Counted from the first letter of the stretch, positions 45,121-54,348 are shown. The stretch: DNA of 64,000 nucleotides from Dyadobacter sp. CECT 9275 (GCF_907164905.1 NZ_CAJRAF010000002.1:1922001-1986000), one strand, 5' to 3'. Program-made: numbers and translations. The notes: a model not told the origin generated them from the letters alone.

Positions 45121-45453
45121 AAAGTAGGCAGTTTAGAGTGGGCAGTAGGCGCAGTTGGTAGCGCTGTGAACTGTGAACTCAGGTGATTTTTAGTTCAAAG
45201 TGGGTAGTTCAGAGTGGGCAGTAGGCGGAGTTGGTAGCGCTGTGAACTTTGAACTCAAAACTGTGAACTCAGATGATTTTTAGTTCAAAGTGGGCAGTTC
45301 AGAGTGGGCAGTCGGCGCAGTTGGTAGCGCTGTGAACTTTGAACTCAAAACTTTGAACTCAGATGATTTTGAGTTCAAAGTAGGCAGTTCAAAGTAGGCA
45401 GTAGGCGGAGTTGGTAGCGCTGTGAACTGTTAACTCAAAACTGTGAACTCAGG
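45121..45453. repeat. Four tandem copies of a 90-bp repeat
   Basis: Unit 1 at 45121-45196 (76 bp, lacking 14 internal bases), unit 2 at 45197-45286 (90 bp), unit 3 at 45287-45376 (90 bp), unit 4 at 45377-45453 (partial). Constant core GTTGGTAGCGCTGTGAACT. Each unit has internal direct sub-repeats (AGTGGGCAGT) and an inverted pair (GAGTTCAAAG / CTTTGAACTC). It fills the 322-base gap between two convergent genes, and unit 4 runs into the deaminase coding end. No other gene here. Confidence 0.9.
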
Positions 45454-46344
45454 AAGCAGGCCTTGTAAACCACCCGTATGTACAGCCACAATAGTGGTGC
45501 CAGGTACAAAATAATGCTGCAAAATGAGCTCATAAAGCCCGAAAAACATCTTGCCGGTATATACCTGTTCCAGCTGTATGCCATGCTTTTGTTTAAATGT
45601 ATTGATAAACGTGATCAGTTCAGGTTTCCATTTCCCGTATCCGCCAAAATGATACCCGGTTTGCAAAATCAGCTTTTCCGGATACACGGAATTTCCAGCC
45701 AGCGCAAGGATATCGTCCCTCAGAAAATCGCCTCCTTTTAATGCAGAAAAGGCAATTACCTTTTCATGCACACTTAAAATTCCGGCAGAGGTACCACCCG
45801 TACCTGCTGCAACGGCATAATAATCCGGCGAATGTCCAAGTTGAGCGGAGACTTCCATCACCATTTCATTTACTCCTTTTAAAGCCAATGGAGAAGTACC
45901 TCCTTCGGGGATAATAAAAGGCTCATCCCATTTCTTACTTACATCACGCAAATATTCGGCCTCACTCCTTTGCCGGTATTCCTGGCGGGAAACAAATTGC
46001 AGCACCATACCCTGTTCCCGACAGAAAGCCAGCGTTGGGCTGACTTCCCGGATGGTATGTTCTTCCCCCCTCACTATACCAATGGTCGACAAGCCCAAAA
46101 TCCGGCCTGCGGCGGCAACTGCAAACAAATGATTGGAAAATACTCCTCCGAAAGTGAGTATGGCCCTGCTGTTTGTTTGCCGGGCTGCCAGCAAGTTATA
46201 TTTTAGCTTCCGCCATTTATTACCCGAAACCAGCGGATGTATTAAATCATCACGTTTCACAAAAAGCCTGATCCGCGCATTTTTGATAATATCATCAGAA
46301 ATTTCCTGCAAGGGTGTCGGCAAAGAGGCAGTAAGTAAATCCAC
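45430..46344 (-). CDS. PLP-dependent D-cysteine desulfhydrase / ACC deaminase family enzyme
   Basis: 304 residues, GTG start at 46344 (no nearer ATG before FVKRDDLIHPLVSGNKWRKLKYNL, which contains the PLP lysine). Later: LTFGGVFSNHLFAVAAAGRILGL, FIIPEGGTSPLALKGV, AAGTGGTSAGIL and VHTGGLQGLLPEF. Fold-type II family; D-cysteine to pyruvate, H2S and ammonia, or ACC cleavage. These two cannot be separated by eye. Odd: the final residues (EFTVLS) and the stop codon lie in unit 4 of the tandem repeat, so the C terminus has been overwritten. Confidence 0.85.
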   Translation of the reverse strand: MDLLTASLPTPLQEISDDIIKNARIRLFVKRDDLIHPLVSGNKWRKLKYNLLAARQTNSRAILTFGGVFSNHLFAVAAAGRILGLSTIGIVRGEEHTIREVSPTLAFCREQGMVLQFVSRQEYRQRSEAEYLRDVSKKWDEPFIIPEGGTSPLALKGVNEMVMEVSAQLGHSPDYYAVAAGTGGTSAGILSVHEKVIAFSALKGGDFLRDDILALAGNSVYPEKLILQTGYHFGGYGKWKPELITFINTFKQKHGIQLEQVYTGKMFFGLYELILQHYFVPGTTIVAVHTGGLQGLLPEFTVLS

Positions 46345-46428
46345 TTAATTTAATAATTTTACTGATCAGAAAGGTAGTACCGACTATCATGTGAAGGTAC
46401 CCCTTTTCCAAACTTATTTGATCTTTTG

Positions 46429-47469
46429 ATGTCTGCTGAGAATATTGAAATTGCTTCCGAAGAAGACGACCTGTTTGAACATTACCGTATTGTAGCCGAC
46501 AAAGGCCAGAGCCCGATGCGCCTGGATAAGTTCCTGAGCCTTCACGTAGCCAATGCTTCCCGCACAAAAATACAAAACGGAATTGAGGCCGAAGCTGTAA
46601 AAGTAAATGGCCTTCCAACAAAGGCAAGTTACAAGATCAAACCCGCAGATGTGATCACCCTGTCTCTTCCCGAACCGCCACGGGATACAGAGATCATTCC
46701 AGAAGACATACCACTTGACATTATTTACGAAGATGATGTTTTGCTGATCGTCAACAAGCCAACCGGTATGGTGGTACATCCTGCGTTTGGCAACTGGACC
46801 GGTACGCTGATAAACGCCCTGGTCCATCATTTTCAGCAACTTCCCACGGGCAGAAACGGAGAAGGACGGCCTGGTCTGGTTCACCGGATCGACAAAGATA
46901 CCTCGGGCCTGCTGGTGATCGCAAAAACGGAATTTGCGATGTCGTTTCTCGCCCGGCAATTCTTTGATCACACCATCGAAAGAACCTATATGGCCTTGAT
47001 TTGGGGCGAACCGCAAGAAGAAAAGGGGACAATTACGGGTAATATCGGAAGGAGCGCCAAAGATCGGCGTGTGATGGATATCTTTCCTGATGGCTCTCAG
47101 GGAAAACATGCCGTTACCCACTACGAAACGGTCCAATCCTACAGGTATGTATCCTTGGTGAAGTGCAACCTGGAAACCGGTCGCACGCATCAGATACGCG
47201 CACATATGCGGCACATTGGGCACCCGATTTTTAACGACAATATGTATGGAGGTGATAAAATCCTGAGAGGCATTTCCAGCGGCAGTTACAAAACCATGGT
47301 ACAAAATTGTTTCAGTTTGTTACCCGGGCAGGCGTTGCATGCGAAGTCTCTTGGCTTTATTCACCCTACCACCAAAGAGTGGATACAATTCGATACCGAT
47401 CTGCCTGCAAACTTCCGGCATATACTGGATAAATGGGAGACGTTCGTAAACTATCAGCAAAATATATAG
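46429..47469 (+). CDS. rluD: RluA/RluD-family 23S rRNA pseudouridine synthase
   Basis: 346 residues from ATG 46429. S4 RNA-binding domain at about 30-85 (MRLDKFLSLHVANASRTKIQ), then the synthase domain with IIYEDDVLLIVNKPTGMVVHP, the catalytic-Asp motif GLVHRIDKDTSGLLV, and ETGRTHQIRAHMRHIGHPI. Length and S4 domain fit RluD, which modifies helix 69 of 23S rRNA; an RluC-like target cannot be excluded. Divergent from the deaminase gene, 85 bases apart. Confidence 0.9.
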   Translation: MSAENIEIASEEDDLFEHYRIVADKGQSPMRLDKFLSLHVANASRTKIQNGIEAEAVKVNGLPTKASYKIKPADVITLSLPEPPRDTEIIPEDIPLDIIYEDDVLLIVNKPTGMVVHPAFGNWTGTLINALVHHFQQLPTGRNGEGRPGLVHRIDKDTSGLLVIAKTEFAMSFLARQFFDHTIERTYMALIWGEPQEEKGTITGNIGRSAKDRRVMDIFPDGSQGKHAVTHYETVQSYRYVSLVKCNLETGRTHQIRAHMRHIGHPIFNDNMYGGDKILRGISSGSYKTMVQNCFSLLPGQALHAKSLGFIHPTTKEWIQFDTDLPANFRHILDKWETFVNYQQNI

Positions 47470-47509
47470 TAAATTTCGCAGGATTCGATGTTTAATAAAA
47501 AACTCCACT

Positions 47510-47953
47510 ATGAATATAACCACCCGCCAAGGAACAGCCGAAGATATCACAGCCGTTTTTGAACTTGTAAAAGAGCTTGCCATTTACGAAAAGGCACTCA
47601 ATCAGGTAACGAATAATGTGGATAAAATGACCCGGGATTACCATCAGAAACTCTATGATTTCTTTGTGGCCGAAGTGGATGGGAAAATCATCGGGCTGTC
47701 GCTTTATTACTTCCGCTATTCAACCTGGAAAGGAAAAAGACTCTATATGGAGGATATCATCGTAACGGAGGAAATGAGGGGTAATGGCATTGGTAAAATC
47801 CTTTTCGATGCTACCGTTTCAGCAGCAAAAAAATCCGGCTGTTCCGGTATGATGTGGCAGGTACTGGACTGGAATACTTCTGCTGTTGGCTTTTACCGAA
47901 AATACGGCACCAATTTTGATAATGAATGGATTAACTGCAATCTGGACTTTTAG
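47510..47953 (+). CDS. GNAT N-acetyltransferase (diamine/spermidine acetyltransferase-like)
   Basis: 147 residues. GNAT fold: N-terminal TRQGTAEDITAVFELVKELAIYEKA, central YMEDIIVTEEMRGNGIGKIL (acetyl-CoA pyrophosphate loop, R-G-x-G-I-G), and C-terminal WNTSAVGFYRKYGT. The ELAxYEK and YFRYSTWKGK pieces match the SSAT-like group that acetylates polyamines or thialysine. 40 bases after the pseudouridine synthase gene; convergent with trmD. Confidence 0.83.
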   Translation: MNITTRQGTAEDITAVFELVKELAIYEKALNQVTNNVDKMTRDYHQKLYDFFVAEVDGKIIGLSLYYFRYSTWKGKRLYMEDIIVTEEMRGNGIGKILFDATVSAAKKSGCSGMMWQVLDWNTSAVGFYRKYGTNFDNEWINCNLDF

Positions 47954-47993
47954 TATAGGCCATAACCGCGATGATCTTTATTACATCAACAAT

Positions 47994-48668
47994 TTACTTA
48001 AGAAGGTCAGGCCTTCTGGCTTTTGTTCTTGAAACTGACTGCTCGTAACGCCATTCTTCTATTTTAGCTTCATGCCCCGAGAGCAATATTTCCGGCACCT
48101 TATGGCCTTCAAAATCCGCAGGCCTGGAGTATACCGGTGGTGCCAGAAGGTTATCCTGAAAAGAATCAGTCAGGGCAGAAGTTTCGTCGTTAAGTACACC
48201 CGGAATCAGCCTGATGATGGCATCTGCCAAAACTGCCGCTGCAAGCTCCCCGCCAGACAGCACATAGTCGCCAATACTTATTTCTCTCGTGACAAACAAA
48301 TCCCTTACACGCTGATCCACCCCTTTATAATGACCGCATAGGAGGATAAGATTCCCCTTCAGGGACAGTTGGTTGACAATTTTCTGGTTCATCTGTTCGC
48401 CGTCCGGTGTGAGATAAATAACCTCATCATAAACCCGCTCGGCCTGCAGTGCCCGTATACACCTGGCAATAGGCTCTATCTGCAGCACCATGCCCGCGCC
48501 TCCTCCAAAAGCATAATCGTCTATGGTCCGGTGTTTATTGACTGAGTAATCTCTGATGTCAGTAATCACAACCTCCGCATGACCAGCCTGCTGCGCCCTT
48601 TTTAAGATAGAATGCGCAAAGAAGCTGTCCAGTAAATCGGGAACACAAGTGATAATATCAATCCTCAT
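47994..48668 (-). CDS. trmD: tRNA (guanine-37-N1)-methyltransferase TrmD
   Basis: 224 residues from ATG 48668 ([19 protein letters not shown]); a longer frame to 48719 lies inside rimM. Trefoil-knot motifs: [65 protein letters not shown]. Forms m1G37 on tRNAs reading CNN and GGG. Start overlaps the last 11 bases of rimM. Confidence 0.95.
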   Translation of the reverse strand: MRIDIITCVPDLLDSFFAHSILKRAQQAGHAEVVITDIRDYSVNKHRTIDDYAFGGGAGMVLQIEPIARCIRALQAERVYDEVIYLTPDGEQMNQKIVNQLSLKGNLILLCGHYKGVDQRVRDLFVTREISIGDYVLSGGELAAAVLADAIIRLIPGVLNDETSALTDSFQDNLLAPPVYSRPADFEGHKVPEILLSGHEAKIEEWRYEQSVSRTKARRPDLLK

Positions 48669-49218
48669 CATCAGGATTATTTTCGGATGCTGGGTCCAGG
48701 TACACTTCAAGCAAGCCATCAGGTAACCTGACGTGAAGTTTTTTGTTTTCCTTATCCGCTTTTAAAACAATGTCCTCAGCCGTGGGTATCAATACCTCCG
48801 CCCCTTTGTACAACATCGAAATAAGATCCTGACCGTTGAGGGAATATACTTCCTGTACCATTCCGAGCGCTCCATTGCTTTCATCTACTACCTGAAACCC
48901 CTTAATGTCATGATAATAAAAAGCGTCTCCGTCCAGCTCCTCTAGAGATTCAAGAGGAAGATACAGCGAACTTCCCACAAGCGCCTGTGCTTTTTCGATC
49001 GTATTAATATCTTCAAAAGTAACAATTGCGTTGCTTTGTTTCTGAAGATTAAGGCTTTCTATAAAATACGGCACCAGTTCCCCTTTTATTTCGACAAATA
49101 CGGATTCAAGATCCTCGTAGTCATCGGGATAATCTACATCGAGGTAAATAACCACATTACCGGAAGTTCCGTGGGTTCGGACAATATAGCCAAGCAGGTA
49201 ACAATTTTCCTGAGTCAC
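48658..49218 (-). CDS. rimM: Ribosome maturation factor RimM
   Basis: 186 residues, GTG start at 49218; no ATG lies ahead of the conserved [12 protein letters not shown]-terminal RimM domain (about 1-90, [23 protein letters not shown]), then a PRC-barrel domain ([13 protein letters not shown] through [14 protein letters not shown] and [14 protein letters not shown]). Assists 30S maturation by binding uS19. Between rpsP and trmD, the usual operon order. Confidence 0.92.
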   Translation of the reverse strand: MTQENCYLLGYIVRTHGTSGNVVIYLDVDYPDDYEDLESVFVEIKGELVPYFIESLNLQKQSNAIVTFEDINTIEKAQALVGSSLYLPLESLEELDGDAFYYHDIKGFQVVDESNGALGMVQEVYSLNGQDLISMLYKGAEVLIPTAEDIVLKADKENKKLHVRLPDGLLEVYLDPASENNPDDED

Positions 49219-49309
49219 TGTAATAGCGGTTTAAAAATCTGCCTTAAACAAATATGAGTCTGACGGAAACCGGCAGACCCATACTGATGGAAATTTCTTT
49301 CCTGAATAA

Positions 49310-49858
49310 TTATGCTGCAGGTTCTTCCTCAGGAGCTGAACCCTCAGTTTCCGCAGGAGCTTCTTCAGCAACCTCCTCTTCCGCAACTTCCGCTACGGGA
49401 GGTGCGTTTTTCTTAGCAATGGCTTCTGCACGAGCCTCATTTACCTGGCGTTCTGCGGCAAGCTTAGCTTCCTTATCTGCCTGTTGTTTCTGAGCCAGCG
49501 TTCCGGCTGCTGATTCTTTACGATCGGCTTTTGAGCCTTTCCATTCTTCGAAACGAGCATCAGCAACTTCCTGGGTGATTGCACCTTTTAATACGCCTAT
49601 CTGCAAGTGCTTGCGCAACATTACACCTTCATGCTGAAGGATGGAACGGGTGGTATCCGTTGGCTGAGCACCTTTCAATAACCAATCGACAGCTTTTGCT
49701 GATTCCAGCACAATAGATGCAGGATTGGTTCCAGGGTTATAACTACCCAATTTTTCGATGAAGCGACCATCACGTGGTGCTCTGGCATCTGCGACAACAA
49801 TATCGTAAATCGCTTTCTTTTTGCGTCCCCGACGCGCTAACCTAATTTTAACTGCCAT
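49310..49858 (-). CDS. rpsP: 30S ribosomal protein bS16 with long C-terminal tail
   Basis: 182 residues from ATG 49858 ([20 protein letters not shown]); an upstream frame to 49942 runs over the promoter and is discarded. Core bS16 at 1-80 ([22 protein letters not shown]). The tail, about 85-182, has a charged helical part ([16 protein letters not shown]) and an acidic Ala/Glu/Pro-rich end. Many Bacteroidota bS16 have extensions. First gene of rpsP-rimM-trmD. Confidence 0.95.
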   Translation of the reverse strand: MAVKIRLARRGRKKKAIYDIVVADARAPRDGRFIEKLGSYNPGTNPASIVLESAKAVDWLLKGAQPTDTTRSILQHEGVMLRKHLQIGVLKGAITQEVADARFEEWKGSKADRKESAAGTLAQKQQADKEAKLAAERQVNEARAEAIAKKNAPPVAEVAEEEVAEEAPAETEGSAPEEEPAA

Positions 49859-49904
49859 TTTTGAAAATAATTTGCGGGATCTCGTCCCTTTTTTAAATAG
49901 GGTG

Positions 49905-49912
49905 CAAATGTA
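49905..49912 (-). promoter_or_regulatory. -7 promoter element for rpsP
   Basis: On the minus strand TACATTTG matches TAnnTTTG, 46 bases before the rpsP ATG. The upstream -33 element is weak (TTTTTA only). Confidence 0.5.
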
Positions 49913-49962
49913 CAGTTTTTTCCGTAAAAACCTGTACATCATCTACAAAAGATTGAAATCCC

Positions 49963-50271
49963 CTATTGCGGCAATTCCACAGGCTTTTCCTCTGTTACGC
50001 TTTTCACCCACCGCAAGCCTTTTATCAACAGGTTCCTGCCTTCCTCAACACCATGCTTCATGATAATTTTTTCTGCGACAAAAGGCGCTACCACATTAAA
50101 CGGGACCGGCAATCTCCGCAGAATCGTCTGCCCGAGTACCGTACTCAGCCCTAGTTCAAGCCCTTTCCCTGCGGGACCTTCGGGACCCGCGTAAAACAAA
50201 TCCCGTGCATAAGAGAAGGCATTTCTCAATGGTGGGTTCACTTTTTCCGATAATCTGACAGGCGCTTTCAT
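49963..50271 (-). CDS. Small conserved-looking protein of unknown function
   Basis: 102 residues. Basic and mildly amphipathic: ARDLFYAGPEGPAGKGLELG, then TILRRLPVPFNVVAPFVAEKI and a helical EEGRNLLIKGLRWVKS. No membrane helix strong enough to call. Follows the YtxH gene by 50 bases and is likely co-transcribed, so it may share an envelope or stress role. No family recognised. Confidence 0.6.
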   Translation of the reverse strand: MKAPVRLSEKVNPPLRNAFSYARDLFYAGPEGPAGKGLELGLSTVLGQTILRRLPVPFNVVAPFVAEKIIMKHGVEEGRNLLIKGLRWVKSVTEEKPVELPQ

Positions 50272-50321
50272 TGATGAATTTTATAATGGTTTTTAGTCTG
50301 CAACGGGTGTAATTTTGTTTT

Positions 50322-50594
50322 CTAACGATAGGAGTTTACCTCCTCAGCTACCTCGTTTACTTTGAAGGCAGCTTTATCTGCATATTCCTGCCCTTTATTT
50401 TTTAATTCACTGGCAGCTTGGTCAGCCTTTGCTTTACTTTTTTCCAGGGCGTCCAGCAGTTCGCTGGCAAGGCTGTTTGTTTTCCTTTTGATTTTTTTCC
50501 TTGTCTTATCTCCGTCCTCAGGAGCAAATAACAATCCTATCACCGCTCCCACAGCCGCAGCTGTTACAATTCCCCAAAATGCTTTGTTGTTCAT
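50322..50594 (-). CDS. YtxH-like (gas-vesicle/stress-type) small protein
   Basis: 90 residues. N-terminal helix with the YtxH pattern (VTAAAVGAVIGLLFAPEDGDKTRKK: glycine-rich helix, 'LFAP..G..TR'). A long Lys/Ala/Glu coiled-coil tail follows (LLDALEKSKAKADQAASEL). YtxH proteins are often general-stress-induced and membrane-associated. Divergent from the stand-alone receiver gene. Confidence 0.85.
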   Translation of the reverse strand: MNNKAFWGIVTAAAVGAVIGLLFAPEDGDKTRKKIKRKTNSLASELLDALEKSKAKADQAASELKNKGQEYADKAAFKVNEVAEEVNSYR

Positions 50595-50929
50595 AATCTT
50601 AAATGTTTAAGTACTATGTTGATACAACGCTTAAGTCCAAAACCCGTTCCATTAAAAGCTACATTCTGCATTAAAAATATAATTTATTGATTAACAGAAA
50701 ATTAATTGCAAAATCTATGACTTTTTCATATCCCGCCGGTCCCCATTTCTGCCGATATAAGGGAGAACATTCCACAGTTTGCACGCCCACTCCTATTCCG
50801 GCAAGGGTTTGTACCCGCGCAGCACTTGGCAAGGTTGTTGTAATTTTTGGAGCAATGAATAAATCTTTCGGACTTACCAGGATACCAGGCCCTCTTCTCT
50901 GAATTCACATCAACCACGTAAAAGCTGTC
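50595..50929. other. 335-base divergent gap without a recognised gene
   Basis: Lies between the YtxH gene (-) and the receiver gene (+). Contains the near-palindrome CTTAAATGTTTAAG (50598-50611) four bases from the YtxH start. A possible small reading frame at 50687-50902 has no features of a real protein. No clear -33/-7 pair seen. Confidence 0.5.
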
Positions 50930-51298
50930 ATGAATATTGTAATTATTGAAGATGAACAAGATTTAGGAGTACTGATGCGCAATTTTCTGGTGAGAAGGCT
51001 GAATATAAAACTCCCTGACAAAACAATTAAAATTGCAACATCTATCTCGGAAGGGATGCATTTTATAAAGGAAATGAAACCAGACTGGATTTTTCTGGAC
51101 AATAATCTGCCTGATGGTAAGGGTATTAATGAAATTACGTATATTAAATCGATGACAGGCGAAAAGACAGTAAAAGTGGTGATGATGAGTGCAATGACCA
51201 ACCTTAAGGAAGAAGCATTCCGTAACGGTGCGGATTACTTTCTTGACAAACCTATCAGTTTCGTTGAAGTTTCCAGAATCATTGGTAGCCCAGCCTGA
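50930..51298 (+). CDS. Stand-alone response regulator receiver domain
   Basis: 122 residues, receiver only, no output domain. Acidic cluster EDE (7-9), phospho-acceptor Asp in WIFLDNNLPDGKG (D57 region), Ser/Thr switch in VVMMSAMT, and the conserved Lys in YFLDKPIS. No kinase gene is adjacent. Such Spo0F/CheY-like receivers act as phospho-relays or protein-protein switches. Partner unknown. Confidence 0.85.
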   Translation: MNIVIIEDEQDLGVLMRNFLVRRLNIKLPDKTIKIATSISEGMHFIKEMKPDWIFLDNNLPDGKGINEITYIKSMTGEKTVKVVMMSAMTNLKEEAFRNGADYFLDKPISFVEVSRIIGSPA

Positions 51299-51452
51299 TA
51301 CCGCAGAAGTCAAAAAGCCAAGTTCCACGATTAGAGAAAAATAATCATCAAAAAGTAGCGCTTCAGTGAAAGCTCGTGGAGAGTTTTACACACGCCAGGC
51401 ACCTCAACCTTGGCCTCATCCCAGGCTCAGCCGAATATTTATCAGTACAGAC

Positions 51453-53732
51453 TTACCTAAATACGGGACATTTGGTTCCAGACTTACTCTTCACGCCTGG
51501 CATTTTTACTTTCTGCGACCGGTACCTGCTGGTTCTGAGTTTTTTGTGATCTGTCTTTTCTTTTTCGTACGGCACCAGTTTGAAATCATATTCAGGAATG
51601 AAATAATCCTCCCGATATTCCGCTACCGGCAGTGGCATGAAATGACGTCCCGGAAACGATAACCTGTCGTAAACATAATCATACAAGTAAATGGTCACGA
51701 ATCCATCTCTGCTGTACTTTAAGCTGATATCCGAAAAGGGGCCATCGTCACCGGAAGAAGCGACGAGTTTCATCATTTCTTTCTGTTTTCCTTTCACAAG
51801 GACATTCATATTATACTGAAATACGCGGTGTAAAGAATCCATCTTGATGGCTACCCCCAGATAGTACTTCGCATCCTTTATTCTATCGATCCCGGCATAC
51901 ATGACGGCGGTATTGTTCAGGGCGCTTTTATCCTGATAACTCTGATAACTCAATTTTGCCTCATCATATTTTTCCCAATACCGGTAGACATTTCCCTGGT
52001 TAACGTTATAGAGTTTCCTGGCTGGTGCGGTATCCATCGCTTTCCGGAAATCCTCGTATGCGCCATCATAACGGGCGTTAGCCTCATTCACCTGATGCGC
52101 CTGCTCGTGCCTGTTACCAATATACGCCTGTACAATCCCGTGATTGTTGTGCAGGAAAGATAACTGGGGCTGCTCTTTCACCAAACTGTCAAAAAGAGAC
52201 ATGGAACGATCGAGCTGATCGTTCTCCAGCAGCACTATACCCCAACCATTCTGCGCATTGATATTCCGCGGATTTAACGCCACCGCTTTCCTGAATACCT
52301 GAAAGCCCTTTTTATACATATCAAAATGTAAGAGGAGATTCCCGTAATTACTCCACATGAGGTCATCATTCTGATGGTAGCGCAAAGCGTTGGCAAGGTA
52401 CTGCCCGGCTTCTGCAAATCTCTTTTCTTCTATCAGAATATTACTCATTCCGGCCAGCGCCTCGTATCGGGTGGGATCCAGGTGGATCGCTTTTTCAAAA
52501 TCGGCAGCAGCATCCTTGGTTTTTCCAAGATAATATTCCGAATAAGCCTTGGTTACGAAAAGGTCCGCATAAAATTTATTGTCCGCGTCCATCGCTTTTT
52601 CAGCTGTTTTAAAATCCTGCAGGGCCAGATCATATTTTTTCATACCAAAATAAGCCACCGCACGTCCCAGATAAGCAGGCAGGAAACTGGAGTCTTTTTT
52701 CAGGACTTTGTCAAACATATTAAAGGCGAACTGATACTCATGTCTGGAAAGATGCACATTCCCAAATCCGCAGATCAGCGAAGGGCTTTCCCTTTTTAAC
52801 GTCGAACTGAGCTTGTAATACCGCTGCGCTTCTCCAAACTGCATCAGTCCGTAATAAGAATGGGCAAGCCCCAGGTAGGCATCTCCTCGGAAAACCCGGT
52901 CACCGCTTTCCAGATAGGTTTCGAAAACAGCCTTCGCGTTAGCAAACTGATTGAGAGATAACAGTGCGTTAGCATAACGGATCTGCGCTTTCGGATGCTT
53001 CCGGGCCACTTTTTCAAAGTCTTTAACAGCCTTTTTCTGATTTCCCATTTTCATCAAAATATCCCCTCGCTGTAGACGATAGGCCACAATTTCGTCTTTT
53101 TGCTTAACAGCAGCTGATAATTCATCTGCTGCTTCTTCCCATCGTCCGTTGAATTTATGCACGAGACCTAGATTGTAATTCCACTTACCTGCTGTATTGC
53201 GGGCGCTGTTGCCCATTGCAAATGCAGCAGCCTCCTGATATTTTTTTTCTCTTCCGAAGGAATAAAGGATGTTCAGATTTGCATGAGCGCCCGCGCCCCC
53301 TTCCCACTCCTTTCGCGCCTGCTGATATTTCCCTCCCAATAAGCTCAAAAGCCCCCTGTTATTCATCATCAGGTCCTGCTGCTCCGATGATATGTCAAGA
53401 CTTTCCATAATACGCAGGCCTTTATGATAACTGCCCGAGAGCGCCAGGATAACGGCTTCGTTGTTCATCCTCCGGACGGAATCTGAGGGCTGGAAATGTT
53501 CGTTATGGTATTTGAGATAGGCAGACTGAAGTTCATGTAATTTTCTCTGATAGGCATCTTCCCGCATCAGTAAAGGATTATTTTCCTCGAAGACCTGATT
53601 AAAAAGGGGTAGAATCTCCTTCACCAGCCGCTGGCACTCGTTAAAGTCCTGAGCCAAAGCAGGCTGTACCATCACTGTGAACAGCAAGGGCATAAACTTC
53701 CGCAAGAACCGCCTGTAGATTTCTAGGATCAT
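51453..53732 (-). CDS. Large secreted TPR-repeat protein
   Basis: 759 residues from ATG 53732 (MILEIYRRFLRKF); the residue before it is a TTG codon. Signal peptide to about residue 28 (PLLFTVMVQPALAQ). Roughly 15 tetratricopeptide-like repeats span 100-650: FNGRWEEAADELSAAV, GNQKKAVKDFEKVARKHPKA, KKYDLALQDFKTAEKAM, GKTKDAAADFEKAIHLDPTR and others. The C-terminal 100 residues (about 660-759) are not TPR and end in basic residues. Probably an envelope scaffold or protein-binding protein; partner unknown. No neighbour gives a clue. Confidence 0.85.
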   Translation of the reverse strand: MILEIYRRFLRKFMPLLFTVMVQPALAQDFNECQRLVKEILPLFNQVFEENNPLLMREDAYQRKLHELQSAYLKYHNEHFQPSDSVRRMNNEAVILALSGSYHKGLRIMESLDISSEQQDLMMNNRGLLSLLGGKYQQARKEWEGGAGAHANLNILYSFGREKKYQEAAAFAMGNSARNTAGKWNYNLGLVHKFNGRWEEAADELSAAVKQKDEIVAYRLQRGDILMKMGNQKKAVKDFEKVARKHPKAQIRYANALLSLNQFANAKAVFETYLESGDRVFRGDAYLGLAHSYYGLMQFGEAQRYYKLSSTLKRESPSLICGFGNVHLSRHEYQFAFNMFDKVLKKDSSFLPAYLGRAVAYFGMKKYDLALQDFKTAEKAMDADNKFYADLFVTKAYSEYYLGKTKDAAADFEKAIHLDPTRYEALAGMSNILIEEKRFAEAGQYLANALRYHQNDDLMWSNYGNLLLHFDMYKKGFQVFRKAVALNPRNINAQNGWGIVLLENDQLDRSMSLFDSLVKEQPQLSFLHNNHGIVQAYIGNRHEQAHQVNEANARYDGAYEDFRKAMDTAPARKLYNVNQGNVYRYWEKYDEAKLSYQSYQDKSALNNTAVMYAGIDRIKDAKYYLGVAIKMDSLHRVFQYNMNVLVKGKQKEMMKLVASSGDDGPFSDISLKYSRDGFVTIYLYDYVYDRLSFPGRHFMPLPVAEYREDYFIPEYDFKLVPYEKEKTDHKKLRTSRYRSQKVKMPGVKSKSGTKCPVFR

Positions 53733-53964
53733 CAAAAATTATTATAGCACTATTGCTAACTTACTATGAATGAATGATATTATCAAATCCAGTCACTAGC
53801 AAAAATACAAATTATTGAATATCTTTGACTTATGTTTATCTAACGGCTGCTAAATTTATTTAACGTGCTGGCCCTCCATTACGCTGCTACTCGTACTTCG
53901 TGCCGATCTTTCATGATATCATTAATTTCCAGAAATATTTCAGATTGATACGCCATTTTCAGTT

Positions 53965-53998
53965 TTTGTTTCCCAATATTCAGCTTCTTTTACCTTCA
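53965..53998 (+). promoter_or_regulatory. Promoter-like pair before the 54019 fragment
   Basis: TTTG at 53965-53968 and TACCTTCA at 53991-53998, 22-base spacer, 21 bases before the ATG at 54019. Suggests that the fragment was or is transcribed. The rest of the 286-base gap upstream shows no gene. Confidence 0.4.
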
Positions 53999-54018
53999 TA
54001 TCACAGCACTGAGAAGAC

Positions 54019-54282
54019 ATGCCGGAACAATTGATAAAATTTGGATTATCCTGCTCCTTGGTCTGCCTCATGCTGGTAACAGCTTTTCATAAAAAAACGG
54101 ATATTGGTGTCGCGCAAGGCATGTCCTTTTTTCGTACCGATTCAAAGATTTTCGCCCGGAGTATTGTTGCCTTGGGTACCGTTCTGGAGCAGGTCGACTC
54201 AAAAGAACCCGAAACAATTGTAAAGGCAAAAAATGCGCTTCTTGCCAGCAGGATCGCCTACAAACGTATTGAGGCTATGTAG
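54019..54282 (+). pseudogene. Truncated remnant, resembles the N-terminal extension of a cytochrome-c peroxidase
   Basis: 87 residues with a signal-like start (LSCSLVCLMLVTAFH), then a helical part ending KNALLASRIAYKRIEAM and a TAG stop. The frame past the stop continues plausibly (YDSLPEIHKPVTLKFITGPA) before meeting the end of the maltose phosphorylase gene on the other strand. 'Kxx(L)xxxRxxYKxxE...NGPA' is the look of the N-terminal extension on Bacteroidota di-haem peroxidases. No CxxCH is present. Could instead be a real small secreted protein. Confidence 0.4.
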
Positions 54283-54348
54283 TATGACAGTTTGCCGGAA
54301 ATTCATAAGCCCGTAACTCTGAAATTCATTACAGGGCCTGCAACCGCG

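Noticed and set aside
45121..45453. CRISPR array
   Set aside because: Units are near-identical over their full 90 bases with no variable spacers, and no cas genes are present.
50687..50902. 71-residue frame in the YtxH-receiver gap
   Set aside because: No domain, signal or ribosome-binding evidence; composition looks non-coding.
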